Of a DNA stretch of 59,287 nt, positions 17,287 through 25,719 are shown one piece after another; within the stretch, counting starts at the first letter, position 1, and the number at the start of each line of letters is the position of its first letter. The notes under the pieces were generated by a model. The model ran no database searches, was not told the DNA's origin, and saw nothing but the letters and a program-made list of their open reading frames with translations. A program made the translations under genes and the position numbers. This DNA comes from an uncultured Lachnospiraceae bacterium (GTDB lineage Bacteria; Bacillota; Clostridia; Lachnospirales; Lachnospiraceae), in contig CANQTH010000007.1 in NCBI GenBank assembly GCA_947626795.1, positions 1-59,287 of the forward strand. Direction: 5' to 3'.

Positions 17287-17451
17287 TCAACCATCTTCCC
17301 CTCCTCCATAGGCTTTCTTTCTCTGCAATGCAAAGGGCGGGCTTGTCATAACAAGATTAATGCTGTTGTCAGAAAACTCATGCAATGCTTCCAGAGAATC
17401 TGCGCAAATACATTGGCCGTATGAGGTTCGATAACCTACGCCGCTTACCAT
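17287..17451 (-). pseudogene. N-terminal stub of a PvuII-like N4-cytosine methyltransferase
   Basis: 54 codons from ATG 17451, placed just behind AGGAGG at the end of the HAD gene. The text YRTSYGQCICADSLEALHEF and then LVMTSPPFALQRKKAYG matches the start of M.PvuII (from memory: YTTSNGSMYIGDSLELL, LVMTSPPFALQRKKEYG). TSPPF is the catalytic motif IV of m4C methyltransferases. The frame ends at a TGA 17 codons after TSPPF, and the rest of the ~336-residue enzyme, including the FGG cofactor motif, is missing. Together with the fusion gene next to it, this marks a dead CAGCTG-type restriction-modification locus. Confidence 0.85.
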
Positions 17452-17455
17452 CCGC

Positions 17456-18112
17456 TTACCCCTCCTTCAAATACCGCGCCACTTCCGCCATGCTCCCGAA
17501 CATCCCGACTGCCCCGGCCCGCTCCATTTGCGCGAAGTCCTGCTCGAAGCCGTACGTGACCCCGATGCACGCGATCCCGGCCTCTTTCGCCCCCTGCGCG
17601 TCGTACCGGGTATCCCCGACCAGCACGGCCTCCCCCCGGTCTGCGACGCCAAAGCGCGCCAGCACATCCTCTAAGACCTCGATCTTCGTGCTGATGTTTT
17701 CCTCCCGCCTCGCGCCGCCGATCAAGTCGAAATACTGGCTGACGCCAAAATGCCCCAAGATCCGCTCGCAGAACTTCTCCTGTTTGGAAGACGCCACGCC
17801 AAGCCGGAAGCCCGCCTCCTTCAAGTCCGCCAGCGCGTCCGCCACGCCCGGGTACAGCTCGCTTTCGTACAGTCCGACGTCCTGGTAGCGCTCCCGGAAA
17901 TAAAGCGTCGCCTCCCGCGCCTTCTCCAGGGAGAACCCGTACTCCCGCTGGAAGGACTCCTCCAACGGCGGCCCGATGAAGCGGCGAAGCACGTTCTGGT
18001 CGTTCTCTTCCATCTGATACTTCCCCAGGCTGTAGCGCACGCTCTTCGTTATGCCCTCTTCTGAATTTACCAGCGTCCCATCCAAGTCAAATAAGATCGT
18101 CTTCTTTCTCAT
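17456..18112 (-). CDS. HAD-superfamily phosphatase, phosphoglycolate-phosphatase-like
   Basis: 218 aa. The HAD motifs are complete: FDLDGTLVNS (nucleophile Asp), VASSKQ (motif II Ser), a Lys in STKIEVL (motif III) and VGDTRYDAQGA (motif IV acidic residues). An alpha-helical C1 cap lies between them (residues ~18-85). The size and motifs fit Gph/PpaX-like phosphatases that act on small phosphate esters; the natural substrate cannot be read from sequence. It follows the MoxR gene by 12 bases and is the last full gene of this minus-strand run; its final codons supply the ribosome site of the methyltransferase stub. Confidence 0.9.
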   Translation of the reverse strand: MRKKTILFDLDGTLVNSEEGITKSVRYSLGKYQMEENDQNVLRRFIGPPLEESFQREYGFSLEKAREATLYFRERYQDVGLYESELYPGVADALADLKEAGFRLGVASSKQEKFCERILGHFGVSQYFDLIGGARREENISTKIEVLEDVLARFGVADRGEAVLVGDTRYDAQGAKEAGIACIGVTYGFEQDFAQMERAGAVGMFGSMAEVARYLKEG

Positions 18113-18124
18113 CCTGTCCTCTCC

Positions 18125-19633
18125 TTATAGCTGCCTTGCGCGTTCCAACAGCTTTTTCCTCTTCTCGTCAAAAAGCAGCTCCCGGTTGTACTGGTAATAC
18201 CGCTCGCACGCGCAATTCTCCAAGAACCGCACGCTGTAGTAGCTGGAATTTAATTCCGTGATGAAGATCACCATCTCCTGGCCCGCCCCGAACGCGCCTT
18301 CCAAAAAATCAAACGCATATTCCAACGTCTGCAGCGCTTCCTCCTGCCGCCGCCCGAACGCCTCGTCCTCGGCGGCGAACAATTCCTTCACCCGGGCGAG
18401 CGCCTCGGAGCGCCCCCGCAGCCCTTCTGCGGCCAGCGTCTGCTCGAACCGTTCCGCCGCAAGAATTAAATCGCGGCGTATCATTTCCTCTTCTTCATCG
18501 ATCAGTCCTGCCTGTTTCTCATTTTTATAATCGTCATTTAACTTTTCACGTTCTTCGGAAAGCAATTGGATCCCATCCGCGCCTTCCCCCGTCTCCGCGC
18601 GTTTTTGATAGCCTAAGAGGCAGGCCTGGAGCCTTTCCATGTAAAGCTCCATCCGCGCCGACTTTTTCAACGCCTCGTTGACCCGGGACAGGATCAGCCC
18701 CAGGACGCTGAGCCGCTCGTCAAAGGACGCATGGGCGACCTTCTTGAGCAGGGCCTCGTCCAGGCGGCCCGCGAAGATCTCCTCGATCTGGTAATCCGTC
18801 CGGTATTTCCCGTACAGTTCGAGATAATTCGCGAAATCCTTCGCGATCTTCGGAAACTGGATGTACTGCGCCACAACCTCCCGGTCCACATCTTTCCCAA
18901 GGGACTCATAGGCCGCGATCATGCGCGAGAGATCCTCCCAGCCGCGCGGCGTCGCAAAATGCCTGCCGTCCACCGTAGTCTCCATCTGGTAGAAATTCTG
19001 TTTTTTCGTGTTCAGGTAAGAGATCACCGCGCCATGGACGCCCTGGCGGTACGCGTACGCCTTCCACACCTCAAAATCCGCCTCTACCTCGATCTTTTTC
19101 ACGCGGTCCAACGTCACAACGTCAAATTCCCGGACAGACTTGTTGTATTCCGGCGGGTTCCCCGCCGCTACGATGATCCAGCCCTCCGGGATCTTGTGGT
19201 TCCCGAAGGATTTGTACTGCAAGAACTGCAGCATCGCCGGGGCGAGCGTTTCTGACACGCAATTGATCTCGTCCAGGAACAGGATCCCCTCTTTTATCCC
19301 CGTCTCTTCCATTTTCTCATAAACAGAGGCGACGATCTCGCTCATGGTATATTCCGTGACCGCGTATTCCTTCCCGCCGTACTGCTTTTTCGAAATGAAC
19401 GGCAGCCCGATCGCGCTCTGCCTCGTATGATGCGTGATCGTATAGGCTACCAGCGCGATCCCGCACTCCCGGGCGACCTGCTCCATGATACGCGTTTTCC
19501 CAATGCCCGGCGCGCCGATCAGAAGCGTCGGCCGCTGATGGACGGGCGGGATCAGGTATTCCCCGTATGCGTCTTTCGCCAGATACGCCTCCACCGTATC
19601 CCGTATCTCCTCTTTCGCTCGCTTAATATCCAT
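18125..19633 (-). CDS. MoxR-type AAA+ ATPase
   Basis: 502 aa. Walker A is GAPGIGKT (40-47), Walker B ILFLDEIN (about 116-123), and sensor-1 lies in VAAGNPPEYN. The AAA+ core of ~300 residues is followed by a long helical C-terminal region (about 330-502) rich in Glu and Lys. MoxR ATPases work with VWA-domain proteins as chaperone pairs that insert metals or remodel complexes. Here the partner is obvious: the gene start overlaps the end of the VWA-like gene by 11 bases (translational coupling). The client is unknown. Confidence 0.9.
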   Translation of the reverse strand: MDIKRAKEEIRDTVEAYLAKDAYGEYLIPPVHQRPTLLIGAPGIGKTRIMEQVARECGIALVAYTITHHTRQSAIGLPFISKKQYGGKEYAVTEYTMSEIVASVYEKMEETGIKEGILFLDEINCVSETLAPAMLQFLQYKSFGNHKIPEGWIIVAAGNPPEYNKSVREFDVVTLDRVKKIEVEADFEVWKAYAYRQGVHGAVISYLNTKKQNFYQMETTVDGRHFATPRGWEDLSRMIAAYESLGKDVDREVVAQYIQFPKIAKDFANYLELYGKYRTDYQIEEIFAGRLDEALLKKVAHASFDERLSVLGLILSRVNEALKKSARMELYMERLQACLLGYQKRAETGEGADGIQLLSEEREKLNDDYKNEKQAGLIDEEEEMIRRDLILAAERFEQTLAAEGLRGRSEALARVKELFAAEDEAFGRRQEEALQTLEYAFDFLEGAFGAGQEMVIFITELNSSYYSVRFLENCACERYYQYNRELLFDEKRKKLLERARQL

Positions 19634-20966
19634 GATGTGGCTCTCCTTTTTCCAATCTCGCCCCTCGCTCCTCTTCCAGCTCCCCCGCCTCTAAGATCAG
19701 CTTGATCGCCCAGGGCGGCACGTCCACGTCCTGGTAATCCTCCCGCAAAAACACGAACGCCGTGTCATACGGCGGCTTTTTGAGCGGGAACGTCCCGTAC
19801 CCGTCCGTAAAATAGAGCAACCCGCGCAGCTTCTGGAACGCCTTTTTCGCAAGCAGCCCCTCCACATAGGAAAATGCCGGGCGAAAATCCGTCCCTCCCA
19901 GCCCGCGCACCTGGAAATGATCCATATATTCCGCAAGCTGGCGGCGGTCCCTCACCACCACGTCCGACTGCACGCGCTCGTCGCATTGCAGGATGTGGAT
20001 GCAGAATTTCCGGAAAAACGATTCCGACTGGCTCAAGACGCTGTACGTCTCCTCCAAAAATTTCCGCACCAGCCTCTCCTTGCAGGACATGGATGTGTCG
20101 ATCACGATCACAAAATCCTCGATCTTCTCGGCTTCCCGCGTCTCCTGCGGCTCGATCAGCGGCATATTCCCATAAAGCTCCATCCCGTAGTGGTAAAAAA
20201 TAAGGTCAAAGCTGTCCAGATCCGCCTGCATCTCTTCCTTCAGGACGCAAAATTTCCGGAGGAAGTCCCGGTAATCGTACCGCTCGCGGTTCTCCACATG
20301 GAGCTGCCCCAGCAGGCCTTTCGACCCCTCCGCCGCTTCCTTGGAAAACGTCTCGATCTCCGTCTGCATCCGGTCGCGGACGTCCTTCCATCGGTCTTGC
20401 TGCTCCTTTTGCGGCTTTTTCCCCTTTTCCCGCCACAGAAAATGGCTGTCCACAGCAAACTCCCGCACCATCCGCGCAACCGCGCGGGCGTCCAGCCCCG
20501 CCTGCCCCAGCAGGTAAAACACGCCTTCCGCATTAATGGCCGGAACCTTTTTCCGTATCCCGTCATACACCGCCCTCCGGTAAGGCTTGGGCGGATTGCG
20601 CAGGCAGCGGCAGGGCAGGCTGTCAATCACGGATTCTACCGCGATGTCGCAGGATAAGTCCCACAACTGCGGGCTGCCGTTCCCCCTGCCGTTCCAGATA
20701 TGCCCGAACAGGCAGTGGAAGACGCTGTGGAGGTAAGCGCGGTTCACCGGGACTTCCCCTGCCTTATAAAGGTCGATCAGGGATTCCGGGTCGTAGCGAT
20801 ACCGCTCCCCGTCCGTAGCCGCAAGCCCCGCGTGAAAATCCGGCTGCAAGGACAGGCCGCTCAAGGCCACATCCAAAAACCGCAGGCTCACGTACAGCTC
20901 GTTCCTGCATCCTTTCAGGATCTCATCGCAGATATCCAGTTTTTCCAAGAGCTTCTCTTCCAACAT
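19623..20966 (-). CDS. VWA-like (DUF2201-type) metallopeptidase-related protein
   Basis: 447 aa from the ATG at 20966, which has GGGAGG eight bases before it; a TTG two codons earlier is too close to that site. The N-terminal half resembles the putative metallopeptidase part of DUF2201 proteins (NRAYLHSVFHCLFGHIW, with spaced histidines, and LWDLSCDIAVESVID). The C-terminal half is a von Willebrand A-like domain with the MIDAS start DTSMSC and a later GGTDFRPAFSYV. Such proteins are encoded next to MoxR ATPases. The gene sits between the LRR protein and MoxR, so the three probably act together. Confidence 0.85.
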   Translation of the reverse strand: MLEEKLLEKLDICDEILKGCRNELYVSLRFLDVALSGLSLQPDFHAGLAATDGERYRYDPESLIDLYKAGEVPVNRAYLHSVFHCLFGHIWNGRGNGSPQLWDLSCDIAVESVIDSLPCRCLRNPPKPYRRAVYDGIRKKVPAINAEGVFYLLGQAGLDARAVARMVREFAVDSHFLWREKGKKPQKEQQDRWKDVRDRMQTEIETFSKEAAEGSKGLLGQLHVENRERYDYRDFLRKFCVLKEEMQADLDSFDLIFYHYGMELYGNMPLIEPQETREAEKIEDFVIVIDTSMSCKERLVRKFLEETYSVLSQSESFFRKFCIHILQCDERVQSDVVVRDRRQLAEYMDHFQVRGLGGTDFRPAFSYVEGLLAKKAFQKLRGLLYFTDGYGTFPLKKPPYDTAFVFLREDYQDVDVPPWAIKLILEAGELEEERGARLEKGEPHHGY

Positions 20967-20987
20967 AGTCAAAACCTCCCGGCGCGC

Positions 20988-21944
20988 TTACAGGGAAAAC
21001 CTCCGCTTCCCGGCCGGGAACCTTTTGTGCGACGCATCCAAAAGGACGCTCAGCGCCTCCGCGTCCGCCCTCTCGTTCGCCGCCTGCGCCAGGATCCCCG
21101 CCTGCTCCTTCGTCTCCACCAGCTCCTCCGCCATCCACCGCAGATCCTCCAGGCTCCCCTGCCCCAGGAAATGCAGCGCGGCCTCCCGCAAATGCCCAAG
21201 CAGCCAGCTTTTGTATGACGACGCCGCCTGCGCTTCCAGCTCATACGGATACCGGAGCCTTGCCGCCGCGATCTCTATGATGCTCGTAAGATCCGCATTA
21301 TATTTCCCCGTCTCAAAGAGCCTGTCGTATTCCGCAAAGACCACCTGCGTGCCGCGAAACGCGTTCCGGTACTGGATCCCCATCCCATGGGTCTGAGTGA
21401 ACGTGATCCGCGCCGGAGTGTTTTCCACCGCTTCCTCAAAAAATTCCGGGTAGGCCAGCCGATATTCCGGCATCCCTTCCCCTTCCGTCTCTCCCGCGTA
21501 AGCGCCGCTTGCATAGCAATCCACCCGCACCAGATGCTTTAAGTCCTGCAGGACTTCCCGCAGGCAGGACGGCCCGTCCTCCCGGCGCACGGCAAGGCAT
21601 GAGAGCGCGTCGCACCCGGTAAACGCCCCGGCCCCCATCGAGGCGAGGCTGCTGTGGAAGGAAAACTTCCAGAATTTCCTGCAGTTGTAAAACGCGTACC
21701 GCCCCAGCCGCCGCACCGTCCCCGGCAGGTACAGCTCCGACAGCCCCTCGCCGCAGATGCAGGGCAACCCGCCGCCCTGTTCCGGCTCTTCTTCCAACTC
21801 CGCCACAAAAACATAGTCGGCCAGCTCCGTCACAGGCAGGATGCCGATCTTTTCCGGGACAACGACTTTCCCGCTCACCCCGTAACAGCGCAGGATGCGG
21901 ATCCCGTCCTTCCCTTTCTCATATGCGAACTCCTGATCTGCCAT
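20988..21944 (-). CDS. BspA-type leucine-rich-repeat protein
   Basis: 318 aa, no signal peptide or membrane segment, so cytoplasmic. Residues ~15-130 have the BspA/LRR_5 rhythm: GVSGKVVVPEKIGILPVTEL, YLPGTVRRLGRYAFYNC, and FSFHSSLASMGAGAFTGC. The remainder is helical and ends with basic KRFPAGKRRFSL. LRR_5 domains usually bind proteins. In the cytoplasm beside MoxR and VWA genes, this one may select the client. It starts one base after folK ends and stops 21 bases before the VWA ATG, so it links the folate genes and the MoxR trio in one transcript. Confidence 0.82.
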   Translation of the reverse strand: MADQEFAYEKGKDGIRILRCYGVSGKVVVPEKIGILPVTELADYVFVAELEEEPEQGGGLPCICGEGLSELYLPGTVRRLGRYAFYNCRKFWKFSFHSSLASMGAGAFTGCDALSCLAVRREDGPSCLREVLQDLKHLVRVDCYASGAYAGETEGEGMPEYRLAYPEFFEEAVENTPARITFTQTHGMGIQYRNAFRGTQVVFAEYDRLFETGKYNADLTSIIEIAAARLRYPYELEAQAASSYKSWLLGHLREAALHFLGQGSLEDLRWMAEELVETKEQAGILAQAANERADAEALSVLLDASHKRFPAGKRRFSL

Positions 21945-21945
21945 G

Positions 21946-22770
21946 CTACAATTCCCCCAACATCTGCCTTACGGTCTTTTGGAGCAGGGGATGCCTGAGC
22001 CAGGGGGCGATCTGCGCCAGCGGCTCTAATACAAACCTCCGGTTCTGCATATCCGGATGCGGAATCTGCAAGTCTTCCTGATCCAAGATCAGGTCGTCGT
22101 AAAAAATAAGATCCAGATCCAGCGTCCGAGGCCCCCAATGCACCAGCCGCTCCCGCCCGGCCTCCCGCTCGATCCTGTGGATCTGCTCCAGAAGCTCCCT
22201 TGGGCTTAGCAGCGTCCGCAGCGCGACCGCGCCGTTCAAAAAATCAGGCTGCTCTTCCAGTCCATAAGGCTTTGTCTCCAACAGCCCTGACGCCTGCTCC
22301 ACGACGCAGCCCCTCGTCCGCCGCAGCGCCTCGATCCCCATTTCAATATAGCGTTCCCGATCCCCGAGGTTCGACCCGACGGACAGGTACGCCTGATGCC
22401 ATCCCCGCGTGATCTCTGCGGAAACCGATTCCAGCGGAAGCCCGATCGGCGCCCAGGGCTTTTGGATCTCCAGCGTTATCTTCCGGATCATCGGGAACTG
22501 AAGGAGGACGGCCTCCGCCATCTGCTCCGCCGCCGCCTCGATCAGCCGGAACGTGCGCTCTACCATAAAAGACGTCATGAAATGCGCGATCTCCCCATAA
22601 TCGGCCGTCTTTTCCAGCTCGTCCCCCAGTCCCGCCTCCCGGAGCGGCAGATACAGGACGGCGTTGATCAAAAACTTCTGCCCCAGCCTGTTCTCTTCCG
22701 GGAATACCCCATGCTTCCCGAACACTTCCAAGTTTTGGATCTTGATCTGATCGGATCTCTCACCGCACAC
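21946..22770 (-). CDS. Fused dihydroneopterin aldolase / HPPK (FolB-FolK)
   Basis: 274 aa from a GTG at 22770 with GGGAGGG eight bases upstream, overlapping folP by 11 bases; the ATG further upstream lacks a site. Residues ~1-118 are dihydroneopterin aldolase (NLEVFGKHGVFPEE, TADYGEI, LIEAAAEQMAEAVL). Residues ~120-274 are 6-hydroxymethyl-dihydropterin pyrophosphokinase (YLSVGSNLGDRERYI, the FLNGAVALRT block, GPRTLDLDLIFYDDL, and IPHPDMQNRRFVLEPL). One polypeptide thus performs two successive steps from dihydroneopterin to the pyrophosphorylated pterin used by FolP. Confidence 0.93.
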   Translation of the reverse strand: MCGERSDQIKIQNLEVFGKHGVFPEENRLGQKFLINAVLYLPLREAGLGDELEKTADYGEIAHFMTSFMVERTFRLIEAAAEQMAEAVLLQFPMIRKITLEIQKPWAPIGLPLESVSAEITRGWHQAYLSVGSNLGDRERYIEMGIEALRRTRGCVVEQASGLLETKPYGLEEQPDFLNGAVALRTLLSPRELLEQIHRIEREAGRERLVHWGPRTLDLDLIFYDDLILDQEDLQIPHPDMQNRRFVLEPLAQIAPWLRHPLLQKTVRQMLGEL

Positions 22771-23611
22771 GTTTCCATCCCTCCCGAATCGCTTCCGCCA
22801 TCTGGATCGCACGCTTATTCTCCTTCACGTCATGCACGCGCACGAAAGCGCAGCCTCCCAGAACAGCGAACACCGTGGACACGATCGTCCCTTCCACCCG
22901 CTCTCCTACAGGCAGGCCAAGCGCAAGCCCGATCACGGACTTTCTCGAAGCCCCCAGCAAAACCGGATAGCCCAGTTCCCGAAGCTCCCCGACCTTGCAG
23001 ATGGCTTCCAGGTTGTCTTCATACGTCTTGCCAAATCCGACGCCCGGGTCCAAGAGGATCTTCCCGTCCGGGACGCCGCAGGAACGGGCGATCGCCACGG
23101 ATCCGCGCAGATCCGCCTTGATCTCTTCCATCAAGTCGCCGTATCCGGCTTCCTTCCGGTTATGCGCCAGGCAGCAGGCCGCGCCGCGCGCCGCGATCAC
23201 TTCCGCCATCCTGGCGTCATGCTTCAGACCCCAGATATCATTCACCAGATCCGCACCCGCCTCCAGCGCGGCGTCCGCGACGCCGGACTTATACGTGTCG
23301 ATCGATACCGGAATGTCAAATTCTGATTTAATAAGTTCGATCACCCCGGCAGTCCGCGCGATCTCTTCCTCATCCTCGATCTTCTGGTATCCCGGCCTGG
23401 TGGACTCCCCGCCCACGTCGATCAGATCCGCACCCTCTTCCACCATCTGCTCCACATGGAAGAGAGCCGCGTCCCTCCGGTTGAACTTCCCGCCGTCTGA
23501 AAAAGAATCCGGCGTCACGTTCAAGATCCCCATCAGGTACGTATGCTTGTCCGTCTCAAATGTCCGGTTCCCGATCTCCATGCGCATCCCAGCCTTTCGT
23601 TTTTCTTCCAT
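22760..23611 (-). CDS. folP: Dihydropteroate synthase
   Basis: 283 aa if started at 23611. The ribosome site there is weak, and an internal ATG at 23587 (MRMEIGN) behind AAAGG is an alternative. The signature blocks are intact: GILNVTPDSFSDGGKF, LIDVGGESTRPGYQ, SIDTYKSGVADAALEAGADLVNDIWG, DPGVGFGKT and GASRKSVIG. It joins p-aminobenzoate to the pterin pyrophosphate made by the downstream FolK domain and is the sulfonamide target. It lies 12 bases after folE. Confidence 0.95.
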   Translation of the reverse strand: MEEKRKAGMRMEIGNRTFETDKHTYLMGILNVTPDSFSDGGKFNRRDAALFHVEQMVEEGADLIDVGGESTRPGYQKIEDEEEIARTAGVIELIKSEFDIPVSIDTYKSGVADAALEAGADLVNDIWGLKHDARMAEVIAARGAACCLAHNRKEAGYGDLMEEIKADLRGSVAIARSCGVPDGKILLDPGVGFGKTYEDNLEAICKVGELRELGYPVLLGASRKSVIGLALGLPVGERVEGTIVSTVFAVLGGCAFVRVHDVKENKRAIQMAEAIREGWKRVR

Positions 23612-23623
23612 CCGCGCCCGCCG

Positions 23624-24181
23624 TCAGCGTCCCATCATGCGCCAAAACTCTTCCTGCAGGCCCTCGTCCTTTTCAAATTCCCCTCTCGTCACCAGCGTGA
23701 TCGTCTGGCTTCCCGGCTTCTTCACGCCGCGCATCGTCATGCACATATGCTCCGCCTCCACCATCACCATCACGCCGCGCGGCTGCAGATGCTCCATCAG
23801 CGCGTCCGCGATCTGCGCCGTCAAACGCTCCTGGAGCTGCGGGCGGCGCGCGTACACCTCCACCGTCCTCGCCAGCTTGCTCAAGCCCACGACTTTCCCG
23901 TCTGGCAGGTACGCGATGTGCGCCTTTCCATAAAATGGCAGCAAATGATGTTCGCACATCGAATAAAATACGATGTCCTTCTCCAGGACCATCCCGCTGT
24001 CCGGGACGGAAAACGTCTTGCTCAAATATTCCTCGGGCGTCTTGTCCATCCCCGCAAAGATCTCCCCGTACATCCGCGCGATCCGCTCCGGCGTCTCCCG
24101 CAGGCCCTCCCGCTTCGCATCTTCCCCGATGCCTTCGAGCAAAAGCCGCACTGCCCGCTCAATTTTTTCTTTCTCTACCAT
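23624..24181 (-). CDS. folE: GTP cyclohydrolase I
   Basis: 185 aa, normal length for the type IA enzyme that opens the guanine ring of GTP to give dihydroneopterin triphosphate. Zinc-site residues are present: Cys and His in [18 protein letters not shown], and the second Cys in [11 protein letters not shown]. The [20 protein letters not shown] block is typical. The start overlaps the folC stop by seven bases. As first enzyme of the pterin branch it fits the order folC-folE-folP-folBK. Confidence 0.96.
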   Translation of the reverse strand: MVEKEKIERAVRLLLEGIGEDAKREGLRETPERIARMYGEIFAGMDKTPEEYLSKTFSVPDSGMVLEKDIVFYSMCEHHLLPFYGKAHIAYLPDGKVVGLSKLARTVEVYARRPQLQERLTAQIADALMEHLQPRGVMVMVEAEHMCMTMRGVKKPGSQTITLVTRGEFEKDEGLQEEFWRMMGR

Positions 24182-25527
24182 GCCGTATCTTCTCCTGTAT
24201 CTGATATCCGCCGCAAACCGCGCGTTCCCAGCTTTTTCCGCAAGCCGCCCACTGCCTCCCGCACTTCTGCCAAATACGACAGCGAGCCGAAGGCCACGAC
24301 CATCGCCTCGTCCTTCCCCGCCAGCTCCATCGCCTGCCTGACCGCCAAAGAGATCTTCGGGCAGTACGATACGTTCGGGCAGAACTCGCCCGCCTCCTCT
24401 GCGAGCAGCCTGCCGTCAAGCGCCCGCGGGCTGCCGGGCGTGACAGTAAGCGCCTGGTGCGCCAGCGGCAGCATGATCTCCAACATTTTCCTGTGTTCTT
24501 TGTCTGCAAGCACTCCTATTATATAAATTATTTTGCGATTTGTAAAACCCATTTCCAAAGTTTCCCGCAATTTTTTCGCCGCATCCTCATTATGCGCCCC
24601 GTCCATGACAAAGAGCGGCTCCTCACACAAGATAGAAAAACGCCCTTCCCAGCGCGTCTTCGCCAGTCCGCGCCGGATCTGCCCGTCCGTGATCCGCAGG
24701 CCGCCCTCCCGCAGCGCCTTCGCCGCCTCGATCGCGCACACGCCGTTCTGCGCCTGGTATGCGCCCATCAGCGGGAGGCGGATCTCTCCTTGCTCCCTGT
24801 AGGAAAAGCGCAGACCGCCCTCCCAAAGGCAGACGTTTTCCGCAAGCGCATCGTCCGCATACGTCAGGGACGCGCGCTTTTCCCGGCAGGCGTCCTCGAT
24901 CGCCCGCCGCGCTTCCTCCTGCCTGGGCTTTAAAGCGACCGCCCGCCCGTTTTCCTTTATGATCCCGGCTTTCGCGCGGGCGATCTCCGCTAAGCTGTCC
25001 CCCAAAAATCCCATATGGTCGAAGCTGATCGAGGTAATCACGCTAAGGCGCGGGCGCTTCAGGATATTCGTCGCGTCCTGCGCGCCTCCCATTCCCGTCT
25101 CGATCACTGCCACCTGGCAGCCTTCCTCATAAAAATAGAAAAAAGCCGCCGCTGTTTCCACTTCAAACACCGTAGGCTGTCTCATCCCCTTCGCAGCCAT
25201 GCGCCCGCAGGCCGCCTTCACCCGTGAGATCACGTCTGCAAATTTTTCCTCCGGAATCGGCTCCCGGTCAATCTGGTACTGCTCCCGCCTGCCAAAAACG
25301 GCGGGAGAAACGTACGTCCCGACCCGGTACCCGGCTTCCATCAAAATGGACGTCAGCATCGCGCACACCGAGCCTTTCCCGTTCGTCCCCGCCACATGCA
25401 CCGTATCCAGCCGATCCTGCACGTCCCCCAGCTCCCGCATCAGACCGCGGATGCCGTCCAGCCCGTAAATGCTGCCGGACTTGCCGATCTTTTCCAGATA
25501 CGCCGCAGCCTCTTCCTCGTTTCCCAT
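24175..25527 (-). CDS. folC: Folylpolyglutamate / dihydrofolate synthase
   Basis: 450 aa from the ATG at 25527 (GGGAGAGG two bases upstream of TTATG). It is a Mur-ligase fold protein that adds glutamates to (dihydro)folate with ATP. Motifs: P-loop [14 protein letters not shown], the omega-loop region [41 protein letters not shown] and [14 protein letters not shown]. It is the first gene of the folate operon. The DNA just before it is filled with tail copies of the preceding gene (25543-25719), so its promoter must lie in or beyond that array. Confidence 0.95.
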   Translation of the reverse strand: MGNEEEAAAYLEKIGKSGSIYGLDGIRGLMRELGDVQDRLDTVHVAGTNGKGSVCAMLTSILMEAGYRVGTYVSPAVFGRREQYQIDREPIPEEKFADVISRVKAACGRMAAKGMRQPTVFEVETAAAFFYFYEEGCQVAVIETGMGGAQDATNILKRPRLSVITSISFDHMGFLGDSLAEIARAKAGIIKENGRAVALKPRQEEARRAIEDACREKRASLTYADDALAENVCLWEGGLRFSYREQGEIRLPLMGAYQAQNGVCAIEAAKALREGGLRITDGQIRRGLAKTRWEGRFSILCEEPLFVMDGAHNEDAAKKLRETLEMGFTNRKIIYIIGVLADKEHRKMLEIMLPLAHQALTVTPGSPRALDGRLLAEEAGEFCPNVSYCPKISLAVRQAMELAGKDEAMVVAFGSLSYLAEVREAVGGLRKKLGTRGLRRISDTGEDTAW

Positions 25528-25542
25528 AACCTCTCCCTTCCT

Positions 25543-25719
25543 CATGTCGCGGCCTGCACCTGCCGCACGGATCGTAGCGTGTATGGTTGGTACAGCCATA
25601 CGCCGACATACTTCATGTCACGGCCTGCACCTGCCGCACGGATCGTAGCGTGTATGGTTGGTACGGCTATACGCCGACATACTTCATGTCACGGCCTGCA
25701 CCTGCCGCACGGATCGTAG
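25543..25719 (-). repeat. 71-bp tandem repeat made from the 3' end of the MBL lipoprotein gene
   Basis: The last ~31 bases of the gene (codons for DPCGRCRP and the TGA at 25689-25691) occur again at 25618 and 25547 with exact 71-bp spacing. Between the copies lies the hairpin GTATGGTTG-GTA-CAGCCATAC. In the second unit the arm is CGGCTATAC, which keeps pairing through G.T wobbles, so the structure seems conserved. Confidence 0.9.

Noticed and set aside
25528-25690. Riboswitch upstream of the folate operon (THF type)
   Set aside because: The region is fully explained by tail repeats of the preceding gene; no THF-switch motif is seen.
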